A DNA stretch of 64,000 nt. It comes from JBCDHN01 sp964351855. Lineage in GTDB: Bacteria; Verrucomicrobiota; Verrucomicrobiia; Verrucomicrobiales; DEV007. The stretch covers positions 25,833 to 89,832 of the forward strand of contig CAYGQD010000002.1 in assembly GCA_964351855.1 (NCBI GenBank), read 5' to 3'. A program made the position numbers and the translations under genes. The notes under the pieces are model-generated. The model saw nothing but the letters and a program-made list of their open reading frames with translations. It was not told the DNA's origin and made no database searches. This document shows positions 28,144 through 36,410 of the stretch, piece after piece; the first letter of the stretch is position 1, and every line of letters starts with the position of its first letter.

Positions 28144-29916
28144 TCAACCATTTCTGATAAATTTTCGCCAATTTCCTATTTCCGTAATATTTCTAGCCAC
28201 AGGGCTTATGAACGACTCGCACAGAAAACCCGTTTCATAGATCCCGGAAGCCAATTGGACTTTTCCAACTCCGAGGGGACTCGGAATCTGGGCGACGAAG
28301 TCTCCGAAGCGCTCCGTTGGCAGCGCCCAAACCTCTACATGAATGGCTGCCCCTCCCGTTTCGACCCGGATCAGTCCAGGCCGGGGAGGAAGCTGATCGG
28401 TGGCGGGAAGGGCGTAGAGATTGTAGTCGGGCGACGTTTCCGTTTCCGCAAGAAAGCGTCCGCAGCGCTCGGTCAGTTGATGATTGAGGGGCAAATCTTG
28501 CATGTGAGCTCCACAAACGACGATTTTCGTCCATCCTTGGGCGGGAATCTCCGGTCTCGCAATCGGTTGATTGCCCTCATATCGCCTCACCAGGTCGAGA
28601 AGCCTACGATCTTGAAATACGGGGCCGAACAGGGTGATTCCAATAGGAACGCCCGATTTTAGCCAGCTGGATGGGCATGCCACCGCGCTGTAGTCCAGCA
28701 GGTTCATGAAATTCGTGTAGTAACCGAGGTTCGAATTCAGCTGAATCGGGTTTTCCGCGACTTCAGCCGCTGTGTAGACGGTTCCGGCAGTCGGAGTGAG
28801 GACCAGATCGACGTGGTTCCAGGTCTCGTCTGCGATGCGTTTGAGTTCGCGAAGCCGATATTCCGCGCGAAACGCATCAGCGGCTCTTGGCTCGCCGCCG
28901 CTCTCGATGATTGTTCGGGTCACCGGGTGAAGGATTTCCGGCCGGTTTTTGAGAATGTCTTCGATTGCCACGAAGCGTTCCGCGACCCAGGGACCTTCGT
29001 AAAGAAGGCGCGCCGCTTCTAAAAAGGGGGCGAAGTCGATTTCGATCCGTTCTCCGCCGAGAGCTTCCATTTTCGTGACCGCTTCCGCGAACCGCGTTTC
29101 CGCCTCGGTGTTCCCAAAAAACTCCAAATGTTCGCTTTTGGGCACTCCAAATCGAAAATGAGCCCCAAGTGGCGCTGCCGCAGCAGGGTGAGGATCGATG
29201 CGAGCATAGGCGTCCTTCGCGTCAAAAACTGCGGCAACGTTGAGGACGGATTCCGCATCGCGCCCATTGTTCGCGAAAATCGAGACGCAATCGAGGGTTT
29301 TGCAGGCCGGAATCACGCCTGAGCAACTGAGAAGACCACGGCTCGGCTTCAATCCCACCAAGTTGTTGAGCGATGCCGGAATTCGTCCCGAACCGGCGGT
29401 ATCCGTTCCCAGAGAGAAACTGGCGAACCCGCGCGCCACGGAGACGGCCGACCCCGAGCTGGAACCACCGGGAATCACGTCCGGATGATAGGCGTTGGCC
29501 GGAAACCCGTAAGGAGACCGAACCCCAACGAGGCCGGTCGCAAATTGATCCAAATTCGTTTTGCCGATGGGAATGGCACCCGCATCGATCAGGCGTTGGA
29601 CGACGAAGGCGGATTGCTCGGGCTCGTAGGCGTATTCCGGGCAGGCGGCGGTCGTGGGAAGTCCCTCCAGGTCGATATTGTCCTTAATCGCGAACGGAAT
29701 CCCGTAGAGCGGAAGGTCGGCGGGATCCTTCGCTTCCAGATTCTTGGCAAATTCCAAGAGACGTTCTCGTGAAAGTCGACTGATCCAGATTCGGCTGGGC
29801 TCGGCTTCGGAAATGGCATCGTCCAGGGCTTCCACCAACTGGCTCGGCGTCCATGCTCCTGATTGGTAGGCTTCGCGAAGCGATTCGAAGTCAAGGTTGG
29901 GTAGCTTTCGATTCAT
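28144..29916 (-). CDS. atzF: Allophanate hydrolase
   Basis: The 590-residue protein starts at ATG 29914-29916, overlapping the BCCP stop as ATGA; a longer upstream frame is rejected. It has an amidase-signature domain with Lys78 in AIKDN, PGGSSSGSAV (149-158, cis-Ser) and the nucleophile Ser176 in TDTAGSGRIP. A C-terminal domain with GAHMQDLPLNHQL is the usual allophanate-hydrolase second domain. It splits allophanate into ammonia and CO2 and completes the ATP-dependent urea or guanidine route that begins with the upstream genes. It is the last gene of the operon; no clear terminator is seen. Confidence 0.92.
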   Translation of the reverse strand: MNRKLPNLDFESLREAYQSGAWTPSQLVEALDDAISEAEPSRIWISRLSRERLLEFAKNLEAKDPADLPLYGIPFAIKDNIDLEGLPTTAACPEYAYEPEQSAFVVQRLIDAGAIPIGKTNLDQFATGLVGVRSPYGFPANAYHPDVIPGGSSSGSAVSVARGFASFSLGTDTAGSGRIPASLNNLVGLKPSRGLLSCSGVIPACKTLDCVSIFANNGRDAESVLNVAAVFDAKDAYARIDPHPAAAAPLGAHFRFGVPKSEHLEFFGNTEAETRFAEAVTKMEALGGERIEIDFAPFLEAARLLYEGPWVAERFVAIEDILKNRPEILHPVTRTIIESGGEPRAADAFRAEYRLRELKRIADETWNHVDLVLTPTAGTVYTAAEVAENPIQLNSNLGYYTNFMNLLDYSAVACPSSWLKSGVPIGITLFGPVFQDRRLLDLVRRYEGNQPIARPEIPAQGWTKIVVCGAHMQDLPLNHQLTERCGRFLAETETSPDYNLYALPATDQLPPRPGLIRVETGGAAIHVEVWALPTERFGDFVAQIPSPLGVGKVQLASGIYETGFLCESFISPVARNITEIGNWRKFIRNG

Positions 29917-30206
29917 GAAAGGTCTTCGATTTCGAAAATTGCCAAAATCTGGCCAGCTCGCACCGTGGCTCCTTCTTCGATCAACAGTTCCCGAACTCGT
30001 CCGTTCTCCGATGCGCCAACCGAGATTTCCATCTTCATGCTTTCGACGATGAACAGAGCTTGATCCTCCTGGACCGAGTCCCCAGCCTCGACCAAGCGTT
30101 TCCACAGACTACCCGCGACCGGAGAAGTGACCGCCTCGCAGCCTTCCGGAACCTCGACTTCTTCGCTCGAAGGAGGAAGTTCCGGTTCTTCCGCTTCGAA
30201 CGTCAT
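29913..30206 (-). CDS. Biotin carboxyl carrier part of urea/guanidine carboxylase
   Basis: The frame gives 97 residues from ATG 30204-30206, with a biotinyl-lipoyl fold and the biotin motif ESMKMEI (Lys58). It reads in the same frame as the 1074-residue carboxylase upstream. The 32 codons between the carboxylase TAA and this ATG encode FLREHETSIADFRQ and an ERQRW helix, which is the normal linker of one-piece urea carboxylases. So this is the detached C-terminus of that enzyme. A GGAAGAAAG stretch before the ATG could allow re-initiation. Its stop overlaps the allophanate hydrolase ATG. Confidence 0.85.
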   Translation of the reverse strand: MTFEAEEPELPPSSEEVEVPEGCEAVTSPVAGSLWKRLVEAGDSVQEDQALFIVESMKMEISVGASENGRVRELLIEEGATVRAGQILAIFEIEDLS

Positions 30207-30302
30207 CGCGCCACTTTCTTCCCAGCGTTGTCGTTCCTCATCGAACGCTTGACGCTGGGCTTGGCGAAAGTCCGCGATGCTGGTTTCGTGTTCGCGAAGG
30301 AA

Positions 30303-33300
30303 TTAGTGATAATACGCCGGGCGAAAGGTGGTTTCTTCGATTTTGATGTCGTATCGACCGGTCAAAAATTCTTTCCGCATCTCCAAAAGCTCCTCAGCTT
30401 CAACGGGAAACCAACGAATCTGATCAAAAAAGCGCAGCAACCAGGGTTTTCCTGGCTCAAATCGGTCAGTTGTCCGAAATCGATTCCAAATCGGCAGGGT
30501 TCGACCCACAAATTGATAACCGCCAGGGCCTTCCATTCCGTAGATGCACAAATAGGCACCACCGATTCCGACGGCATTTTCCGGCGTCCAGGTTCGGGCC
30601 GGATTGTACTTCGTCGTGACCAGCCGATGGCGGGGATCGAGCGGCGTCGCCACCGGGGCTCCCAGATAGACATCACCTAGCCCGAGCACAAAGTAGGAAG
30701 CCTCGTAGACAATCCGGCGCACGTCTTCCTGCGATGCCAAGCCATTAATTCGCCGGATGAACTCGATGTTGCTGGGGCACCACGGAGCATCGTCCCTCAC
30801 AATCTGCATGTATTTCTGGATCGCCTCTTGGGTGGCGGGATCATCCCAACTCAACGGAAGATGAACGATTCGACTGGGAAACTCCAGGTCGTCGTTTTGG
30901 GGCAAGTTCTCTTCCAACTCCAACATCAGATCCACGACCGCGTTTCGGGGAATCAGAAGCGGGTCGAACTGAACCTGGAGGGAGCGAATTCCGGGAACGA
31001 GTTCCAGCAACCCGGGAAAGGGTTCGCTCTGAATCGCTTCGTAGAGTGCTTGAACGCGAAACCGCAGATCCAAATCGAGAATTTTTTCGCCGAACTCGAT
31101 CAAAATGACCCCATCGCCACTTTGCCGGAAGCAAATACCAGGCGTTGCGTCGATCGACGCGCGCTCTTTTAAGATGGGGGAGTCGAGTTCGGTGGAGCTG
31201 ACTTGGATGGGGCGATCGGGATTTTGGGTGAATTCCCTAATGTCGGTTTCTTGGAGAACCAGATCGGTTTCGGCGCGATCATTGGAGATGGGATGGAAGC
31301 GGACGGTGTCGCCGGGCCTCAGTTGCCCCATTTTCCAGAGGTCTTCCCGAGCGATCACTGCGGGACAGACAAAACCACCCAAACTGGGGCCATCGGGTCC
31401 GAGCAAAATCGGCATGTCGCCGGTGAAGTCGATCGAGCCGACGCAATAGGCATTATCGTGAATGTTCGAGGGATGGAGGCCGGCTTCCCCACCATCCCGG
31501 CGCGCCCACTTCGGTTTGGGGCCAATCAGGCGAACTCCGGTTCGGTCCGAATTGTAGTGAACCTCCCAATCGATCGCGAAAAAGGTTTCGATGTCTTCAT
31601 CGGTGAAAAACTCGGGAGCGCCGTGAGGTCCGTAGGTGACGCGGAGGTTCCAGGCATCGGTGAGTTGCGGGGCAAACTCCGGAATCAGCGCGTTCGTCGG
31701 CTGATCAACCCACTCGGCCATGGGGAGAACGTCCCCCGCTTTCAATGCCCGGCCTCCGTGACCGCCAAATTTGCCAAGCCGGAAGGTGGAGCGGCTTCCG
31801 AGGTATTCGGGAACCTGAATTCCGCCGTTCACAAGAAGGTAGGCGCGCTGGCCGGGGCCGATCACGGATCCCAGTTTGAGAGTTTGGCCGGCGGAAATGC
31901 GAATCGGTTGAAACTGCTCAATCGGATTCCCGTCGAGCTTGGCTCCCATGTCGGCTCCGGTCAGACAGATGGTTGTTTCTCGATTGAAGCGCAGTTTGGG
32001 GCCACGAACGGCGAGTTCGAGTCCGGCGGCGGATTCGTCGTTCCCCAGAATCTGATTCCCGAGCCGAAAGCTCAACGCATCAAACGGGCCCGAAGGGGGA
32101 ACCCCCACATCCCAACGGCCAATCCGACCCGGATAATCCTGAACCGTGGTTTCCAAACCCGGATCCAGCACATCGATCGTTTGCGGCGCGTAGTCGAAGC
32201 GATTGAGGAATCGGGTGGTGATGGCGGCCTCGGCAAACGCCTCCGATTTCAGGATGTTGGCGACATAAGCTTGATTGGTTTCGATCCCGTGGCAATCCAG
32301 CTCCTCCAAACCATGAATCAGCGCGGCGATGGCTTCTTCTCGCGTGGGTTGCAGGGAGATGACTTTCGCCAGCATCGGATCGTAAAAGCTGGAGACCTCG
32401 GTTCCGGTTTCGATTCCCGAATCGCAGCGCAAGTCCTCGGGAGCGTTGAAGAGGGTGATCAGTCCGCTGCCAGGCAAAAAGTCTTTGTGAGGATCTTCCG
32501 CGTAGAGGCGGGCCTGGATCGCGTGTCCACCAGGTTGGAGGTTGGAGGCAAGTTCCGACAGGGGCGGCAACTCCCCGGCGGCCAGTCGAATCATCCATTC
32601 GACCAGATCCAGTCCCCAAACTTCTTCGGTCACCCCGTGTTCCACCTGAAGCCGCGCATTGACCTCCAAGAAGAAGAACTTCCGATCGATCTCATCCCAG
32701 AGAAACTCGACCGTCCCAGCGGAGCGGTAGTTGACCGAAGTCGCGATTCTTACGGCTGCGCCAGCCAGCTCCGCGCGATCTTCATCCGCCAAGCCAGGAG
32801 CCGGCGTTTCTTCGATCACTTTCTGATTCCGGCGTTGGACGGAGCAATCGCGTTCTCCCAACGAGATGACGTTTCCCTTCCCATCGCCGAAAACCTGCAC
32901 TTCAATGTGGCGCGCCCGTTCAATGTATTTTTCGAGGAACAAGCTGGAGTCGCCAAAGTTGGAGGCCGACAGTCGGCGAACCTGATTGAACAAATCCTCA
33001 ACCTCGCGAGGTTCGCGGGCGATCTGCATTCCGATTCCGCCACCTCCGGCGGAAGACTTCAGGATCACCGGAAATCCGACGGCTTCGGCCGTTTTCAGCG
33101 CATCTTCCGCGGTTTCCAACAAGGCGCTCCCCTCTAGCAGGGGAACGCCGCGTTCTTTGGCGATCTCCCGACAGACGTGCTTCAGGCCGCAGGTCCGGAG
33201 TTGTTCCGGCGTGGGGCCGATAAAGGCGATACCAGCTTCCTCACATCGACGGGCGAATTCCGGATTCTCACTGAGAAACCCATAGCCAGGATGAATCGCC

Positions 33301-33527
33301 TCGGCCCCGGACTCTTTGGCGGCGGCGATGATCTTGTCGATGTTGAGATAGGTGTCCGTGGCAGCATCGCCTCGAAGTCGAATCGATTCATCCGCCTGTA
33401 AGCGATGCGGGGACTCTTCGTCCGCGTCGGAAGCGACCGCTATAGAGGTGACGCCCAGTTTACGAAGGGTTCGTTGGATGCGGCAGGCGATCGCGCCCCG
33501 GTTAGCAATGAGAACGCGTTGAAACAT
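30303..33527 (-). CDS. uca: Urea/guanidine carboxylase, biotin carboxylase and carboxyltransferase part (ends at in-frame TAA)
   Basis: Residues 1 to about 450 form an ATP-grasp biotin carboxylase with KSSAGGGGIGMQ (157-168) and EVNARLQVEHG (288-298). KipA/KipI-like (AHS2/AHS1) carboxyltransferase domains fill the rest, ending PAYYH before TAA 30303-30305. Whole enzymes of this family run about 1200 residues with BCCP at the end. Here one stop codon separates the BCCP, although the reading frame continues unbroken. Reaction: ATP and bicarbonate carboxylate urea, or guanidine in homologues with DUF1989 partners. Its ATG overlaps the upstream stop as TAATG. Functionality depends on re-initiation or readthrough. 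Confidence 0.88.
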   Translation of the reverse strand: MFQRVLIANRGAIACRIQRTLRKLGVTSIAVASDADEESPHRLQADESIRLRGDAATDTYLNIDKIIAAAKESGAEAIHPGYGFLSENPEFARRCEEAGIAFIGPTPEQLRTCGLKHVCREIAKERGVPLLEGSALLETAEDALKTAEAVGFPVILKSSAGGGGIGMQIAREPREVEDLFNQVRRLSASNFGDSSLFLEKYIERARHIEVQVFGDGKGNVISLGERDCSVQRRNQKVIEETPAPGLADEDRAELAGAAVRIATSVNYRSAGTVEFLWDEIDRKFFFLEVNARLQVEHGVTEEVWGLDLVEWMIRLAAGELPPLSELASNLQPGGHAIQARLYAEDPHKDFLPGSGLITLFNAPEDLRCDSGIETGTEVSSFYDPMLAKVISLQPTREEAIAALIHGLEELDCHGIETNQAYVANILKSEAFAEAAITTRFLNRFDYAPQTIDVLDPGLETTVQDYPGRIGRWDVGVPPSGPFDALSFRLGNQILGNDESAAGLELAVRGPKLRFNRETTICLTGADMGAKLDGNPIEQFQPIRISAGQTLKLGSVIGPGQRAYLLVNGGIQVPEYLGSRSTFRLGKFGGHGGRALKAGDVLPMAEWVDQPTNALIPEFAPQLTDAWNLRVTYGPHGAPEFFTDEDIETFFAIDWEVHYNSDRTGVRLIGPKPKWARRDGGEAGLHPSNIHDNAYCVGSIDFTGDMPILLGPDGPSLGGFVCPAVIAREDLWKMGQLRPGDTVRFHPISNDRAETDLVLQETDIREFTQNPDRPIQVSSTELDSPILKERASIDATPGICFRQSGDGVILIEFGEKILDLDLRFRVQALYEAIQSEPFPGLLELVPGIRSLQVQFDPLLIPRNAVVDLMLELEENLPQNDDLEFPSRIVHLPLSWDDPATQEAIQKYMQIVRDDAPWCPSNIEFIRRINGLASQEDVRRIVYEASYFVLGLGDVYLGAPVATPLDPRHRLVTTKYNPARTWTPENAVGIGGAYLCIYGMEGPGGYQFVGRTLPIWNRFRTTDRFEPGKPWLLRFFDQIRWFPVEAEELLEMRKEFLTGRYDIKIEETTFRPAYYH

Positions 33528-34162
33528 TAGGAATCCCAGATGGAAACGCGCACTGGCGTTGGGTTAAAAGCGTTGCAGGGATTGTTCAATTGCGGGCAAT
33601 TTGAGATGAGAGCGATGACGTCCATCTCCGCCTTCATTTCGACATACCGTCCTGGCGCGGAAATGCCGTCCTCGAAGGTGAGTTTTCCTTCCGGGGTGAC
33701 GGGGACGTTCATGAAGAAGTTGATATTGCAGGTGATGTCGCGTTTGCCCAGTCCATGTCCCCATTCGGTCACGCCGCAGAGAAAACTATCGCGGCAGGCG
33801 TGCATGGACTCTTTTTCCAGGGCATACCGCATCGTATTGCTTTCTCGGGAACAGGCTCCGCCTAGCGTATCGTGGCGTCCGCAGGTGTCAGCGGTAATTG
33901 TTAAGAGCACATTTCCTTCGGTGGAGATCAGTTGGGTCCCTGTGGTGAGATAAAGATTTCCCTGCCGTTGAATCGTATCACTGGCGCTATATCGATCGGT
34001 CGGATCGTGGGCACTATAGAATAGCGTATCGGCTGCCTGGTTTCCTTCGAGATCCAAGATGCGAAAGCTTTGCCCCGCTTGGATCTCGCGCATCCAATGG
34101 TCGCCAGCCAGGATCGTCTGCTCGTAGATCGCGTCGTTGGGATGGCGAGAGGATTCGATCAT
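33527..34162 (-). CDS. DUF1989 protein UAAP2 (carboxyguanidine deiminase subunit type)
   Basis: The 211-residue protein is of the DUF1989 family. It has LDLEGNQAADTLFYSAHDP near the N-terminus, TADTCGRHDTLGGACS, which holds the conserved Cys/His pair, and GKRDITCNINFFMNVPV. In homologous clusters the two DUF1989 proteins form the heteromeric carboxyguanidine deiminase that turns carboxyguanidine into allophanate. The older name is urea amidolyase-associated protein 2. It overlaps UAAP1 upstream (TGATG) and the carboxylase downstream (TAATG), each by one base. Confidence 0.88.
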   Translation of the reverse strand: MIESSRHPNDAIYEQTILAGDHWMREIQAGQSFRILDLEGNQAADTLFYSAHDPTDRYSASDTIQRQGNLYLTTGTQLISTEGNVLLTITADTCGRHDTLGGACSRESNTMRYALEKESMHACRDSFLCGVTEWGHGLGKRDITCNINFFMNVPVTPEGKLTFEDGISAPGRYVEMKAEMDVIALISNCPQLNNPCNAFNPTPVRVSIWDS

Positions 34163-34893
34163 CAGCGCAGGGCGTAGGTGTTCTCGGTATTGGTCAAAGC
34201 TCGATCGTTTTCAGGTCGGGATTTTCGGTAGAAATCTTGATCTGCGGGGACGCCGCTGGTGACCGTGAGTCGAACCGGTTTCGGTGCATATTCCGGGTTC
34301 GGATCGAGGGGATGTTGGCAGGTGTTTAACACGACCAGCGTGTTCATCTCGAACTGCAATTCCACGTAGCTTCCCGCTGTTGAATGACCGGAAACGAAGG
34401 ACAGTTGGCCGTCTTCATCGGCCATCACTTTGCTGAACCAATTGATGTTGGGAGCCAGATCTCGTTTTCCCAATCCCCATTTGTTTAGCTCAATTAGGAA
34501 GTTGTCATTCGCATTGCGATGAAAGTCGTTCCGGGCCTCTTGGTAGGTTTTTTCTCCGTATTTTTCCGTGACCAGCGCAGCGTTGGAACATCCACAGACG
34601 GTGTCATGCCAGCCAACTGTGTCTTCCGTAATTCCGGCGAAGATTCGACCCATGTCAGAGTGGAGGCAAAAGGTCTTCGTGAGATAGAAGATCTGTTGGC
34701 CCTTGAGGGTGTCGGGCATATTATAACGCTCCAACAGTTGGTCGGAATGATAGAGCAGCATCCCGACGTTCGCGCCACCTTCGAGATCGGTCAGGCGAAG
34801 TCTCTTGCCGCGCCCGATGACGTTTGACCACATCCCTCCGCCCGTGATGGTGGTCTCGTAGACGGGCAAGGGAGCCCCGGAGGAATCGGTCAT
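34162..34893 (-). CDS. DUF1989 protein UAAP1 (carboxyguanidine deiminase subunit type)
   Basis: The 243-residue protein is a paralogue of the next gene. It has LTDLEGGANVGMLLYHSD, a central ITEDTVGWHDTVCGCSNAAL with Cys/His residues in the same place, and GKRDLAPNINWFSKV. The paired presence of both DUF1989 proteins, rather than urease genes, is what points to guanidine as well as urea. Its ATG overlaps the stop of the NikR-like regulator as ATGA. The C-terminus is longer than in UAAP2. Confidence 0.88.
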   Translation of the reverse strand: MTDSSGAPLPVYETTITGGGMWSNVIGRGKRLRLTDLEGGANVGMLLYHSDQLLERYNMPDTLKGQQIFYLTKTFCLHSDMGRIFAGITEDTVGWHDTVCGCSNAALVTEKYGEKTYQEARNDFHRNANDNFLIELNKWGLGKRDLAPNINWFSKVMADEDGQLSFVSGHSTAGSYVELQFEMNTLVVLNTCQHPLDPNPEYAPKPVRLTVTSGVPADQDFYRKSRPENDRALTNTENTYALR

Positions 34894-35363
34894 TTGGTTG
34901 GCATCGGCAAAGGGTGGATCGGAGGAAGAATGGTCGAGAAAATCGTTAATCGTCCGGCTTTCACCCCACGGCAGGTGATCAATTCATCCGAGATTTTTTT
35001 GAGCCGTTTCGCGGGTCCTTGCACTAACAAAACCTCCATGGTGTGTTCGTTTTCGAGCAGGATGTGTTGGGAACTAATCACTTCATTGATGTGACGCCGT
35101 TCTATATCTGCGAGAGTTTGCAACAAGGTCGGTCGCGACTCATCATAGAAAAGGGTGATGGTTCCTGCCATGATTTCGTCCCCGAATTCCTGATAGTGAT
35201 CGAGCGAACTCTGGTGAATCATCTCGGCGACCGCCTGGGAGCGGCTCTGAAAACCGCGACGAATGACGAGATTGTCGAGCGATTCGAACACTTCGGGGAG
35301 AAGTGAAACGGTGATCCGTTTGACTCCTTCCGGGGGATTAGCTGATGGTGCCGATTGGCTCAT
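34890..35363 (-). CDS. NikR-like ribbon-helix-helix regulator lacking most nickel ligands
   Basis: The 157-residue protein has a ribbon-helix-helix DNA-binding N-terminus (KRITVSLLPEVFESLDNLV, 15-33) and an ACT-like C-terminal domain (about 65-145), the NikR layout. Aligned by eye to E. coli NikR, only His87 is kept (His100 here). The His76, His89 and Cys95 positions are Arg89, Leu102 and Thr108. It probably senses something other than nickel, perhaps a pathway intermediate. It is the first gene of the urea/guanidine operon, divergent from the ABC ATPase gene with sigma-54-like promoters both ways. Confidence 0.85.
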   Translation of the reverse strand: MSQSAPSANPPEGVKRITVSLLPEVFESLDNLVIRRGFQSRSQAVAEMIHQSSLDHYQEFGDEIMAGTITLFYDESRPTLLQTLADIERRHINEVISSQHILLENEHTMEVLLVQGPAKRLKKISDELITCRGVKAGRLTIFSTILPPIHPLPMPTK

Positions 35364-35398
35364 ACTTGTGAGAAAGAAAGTATTACGAGAGCGAGGAT

Positions 35399-35414
35399 AG
35401 CAGGCATCATGCCA
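35399..35414 (-). promoter_or_regulatory. Sigma-54-type promoter of the NikR-like/urea-guanidine operon
   Basis: On the minus strand TGGCAT-N5-CTGCT keeps the GG and GC cores at correct spacing, with two changes from TGGCAC-N5-TTGCT. The start is expected near 35388, 25 bases before the regulator ATG. No Shine-Dalgarno is seen in that leader. Confidence 0.6.
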
Positions 35415-35437
35415 AACAGCCGTGTTTTACCGGGTTT

Positions 35438-35453
35438 TGGCGCGGAAGTTGCT
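35438..35453 (+). promoter_or_regulatory. Sigma-54-type promoter of the ABC ATPase gene
   Basis: TGGCGC-N5-TTGCT differs from the consensus at one base only and has a perfect -12 element. The start is expected near 35464, which supports the ATG at 35484 and rules out the longer frame that begins inside the divergent gene. Confidence 0.68.
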
Positions 35454-35483
35454 AGTTGTGGCTTTGAGTATCTTTGCATCGCC

Positions 35484-36389
35484 ATGGTCCAGTCCCTTCA
35501 ACTCCCAAGCTATCTCGATCAATCGCCGGCTGTCGCAGCGCGGTTCGAGCGTCTGAAACAGAGGAAAGTCGGGCTGGATGTCGCCAATATGGGGAAGGTG
35601 TTCCACGGGAGTTCCGGATCGGTCGAGGCTCTGCGCGACGTCAGTTTTCAGGTTTACCGCCGGGAATTCATGTGCGTTCTCGGCGCTTCCGGTTGCGGGA
35701 AATCGACGCTGATTCGCATTCTGGCAGGTCTGGAGCATCCGACCACGGGGGAAGTGCTTTTGGATGGAGAGCCGGTTTCCGGTCCCTGCCCGGATCGGGG
35801 AATGGTTTTTCAGGGCTACACTTTGTTTCCCTGGCTCACAGTGAAACAAAACGTGATGTTCGGGCTCAAGATGAACGGCAGGGGAGGGACGGAGGCGGAA
35901 AGCGAGGCTCGGCAATGGATCGACTTGGTTGGTCTATCGCGATTCGAAGACTCTTATCCTCACCAACTTTCCGGCGGCATGAAGCAGCGGGTGGCCATCG
36001 CCCGCGCCCTGGCGAATCAACCACGGATTCTGCTGATGGACGAGCCGTTTGGTGCCTTGGATGCCCAAACGCGGGCCCAGATGCAAGCCTACCTCCTGCA
36101 AATCTGGAAGAACGTGAACATCACGATTCTTTTTATCACCCATGATCTGGATGAAGCGATCTATCTGGCGGATCGGATTCTGGTTCTCAAGCCGAACCCC
36201 GGAGAAGTGGCTGAGATGATCGAAGTTTCCGTTCCGCGGCCGAGAACCCCGGATCAAAGCATCATCCCCGAGTTTCTCGCCACGAAGAAACGGCTGGAGG
36301 AATTGATTCACCCGGAGCGGACTTCCGCCACGGAACAGGATTCCATTCCGATGCTGCGGATGACTGCGGAAGAAGCGGATATCGAGTAG
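35484..36389 (+). CDS. NitT/TauT-type ABC transporter ATP-binding protein
   Basis: With the ATG at 35484 the protein has 301 residues. Walker A is GASGCGKST (about 67-75), the Q-loop is VFQGYTLFPW, the signature is LSGGMKQRVA, Walker B is ILLMDEPFG, and the switch His is in FITHDLDEA. These match ATPases for nitrate, taurine or sulfonate uptake. A tail of about 50 residues after the ATPase core is unusual but modest. The cognate permease and binding protein are most likely those at 45.5-48.3 kb, which lack an ATPase of their own. It is transcribed from the sigma-54-like promoter at 35438. Confidence 0.9.
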   Translation: MVQSLQLPSYLDQSPAVAARFERLKQRKVGLDVANMGKVFHGSSGSVEALRDVSFQVYRREFMCVLGASGCGKSTLIRILAGLEHPTTGEVLLDGEPVSGPCPDRGMVFQGYTLFPWLTVKQNVMFGLKMNGRGGTEAESEARQWIDLVGLSRFEDSYPHQLSGGMKQRVAIARALANQPRILLMDEPFGALDAQTRAQMQAYLLQIWKNVNITILFITHDLDEAIYLADRILVLKPNPGEVAEMIEVSVPRPRTPDQSIIPEFLATKKRLEELIHPERTSATEQDSIPMLRMTAEEADIE

Positions 36390-36410
36390 CCGACCTGCTT
36401 CCTCGCTTCC

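Noticed and set aside
30206..30305. Programmed frameshift in the carboxylase
   Set aside because: Both parts are in the same frame. The break is a stop codon, not a shift.
31203..33137. 644-codon plus-strand frame opposite the carboxylase
   Set aside because: The minus-strand protein has all carboxylase motifs. The plus frame is Gly/Arg-rich without any family pattern.
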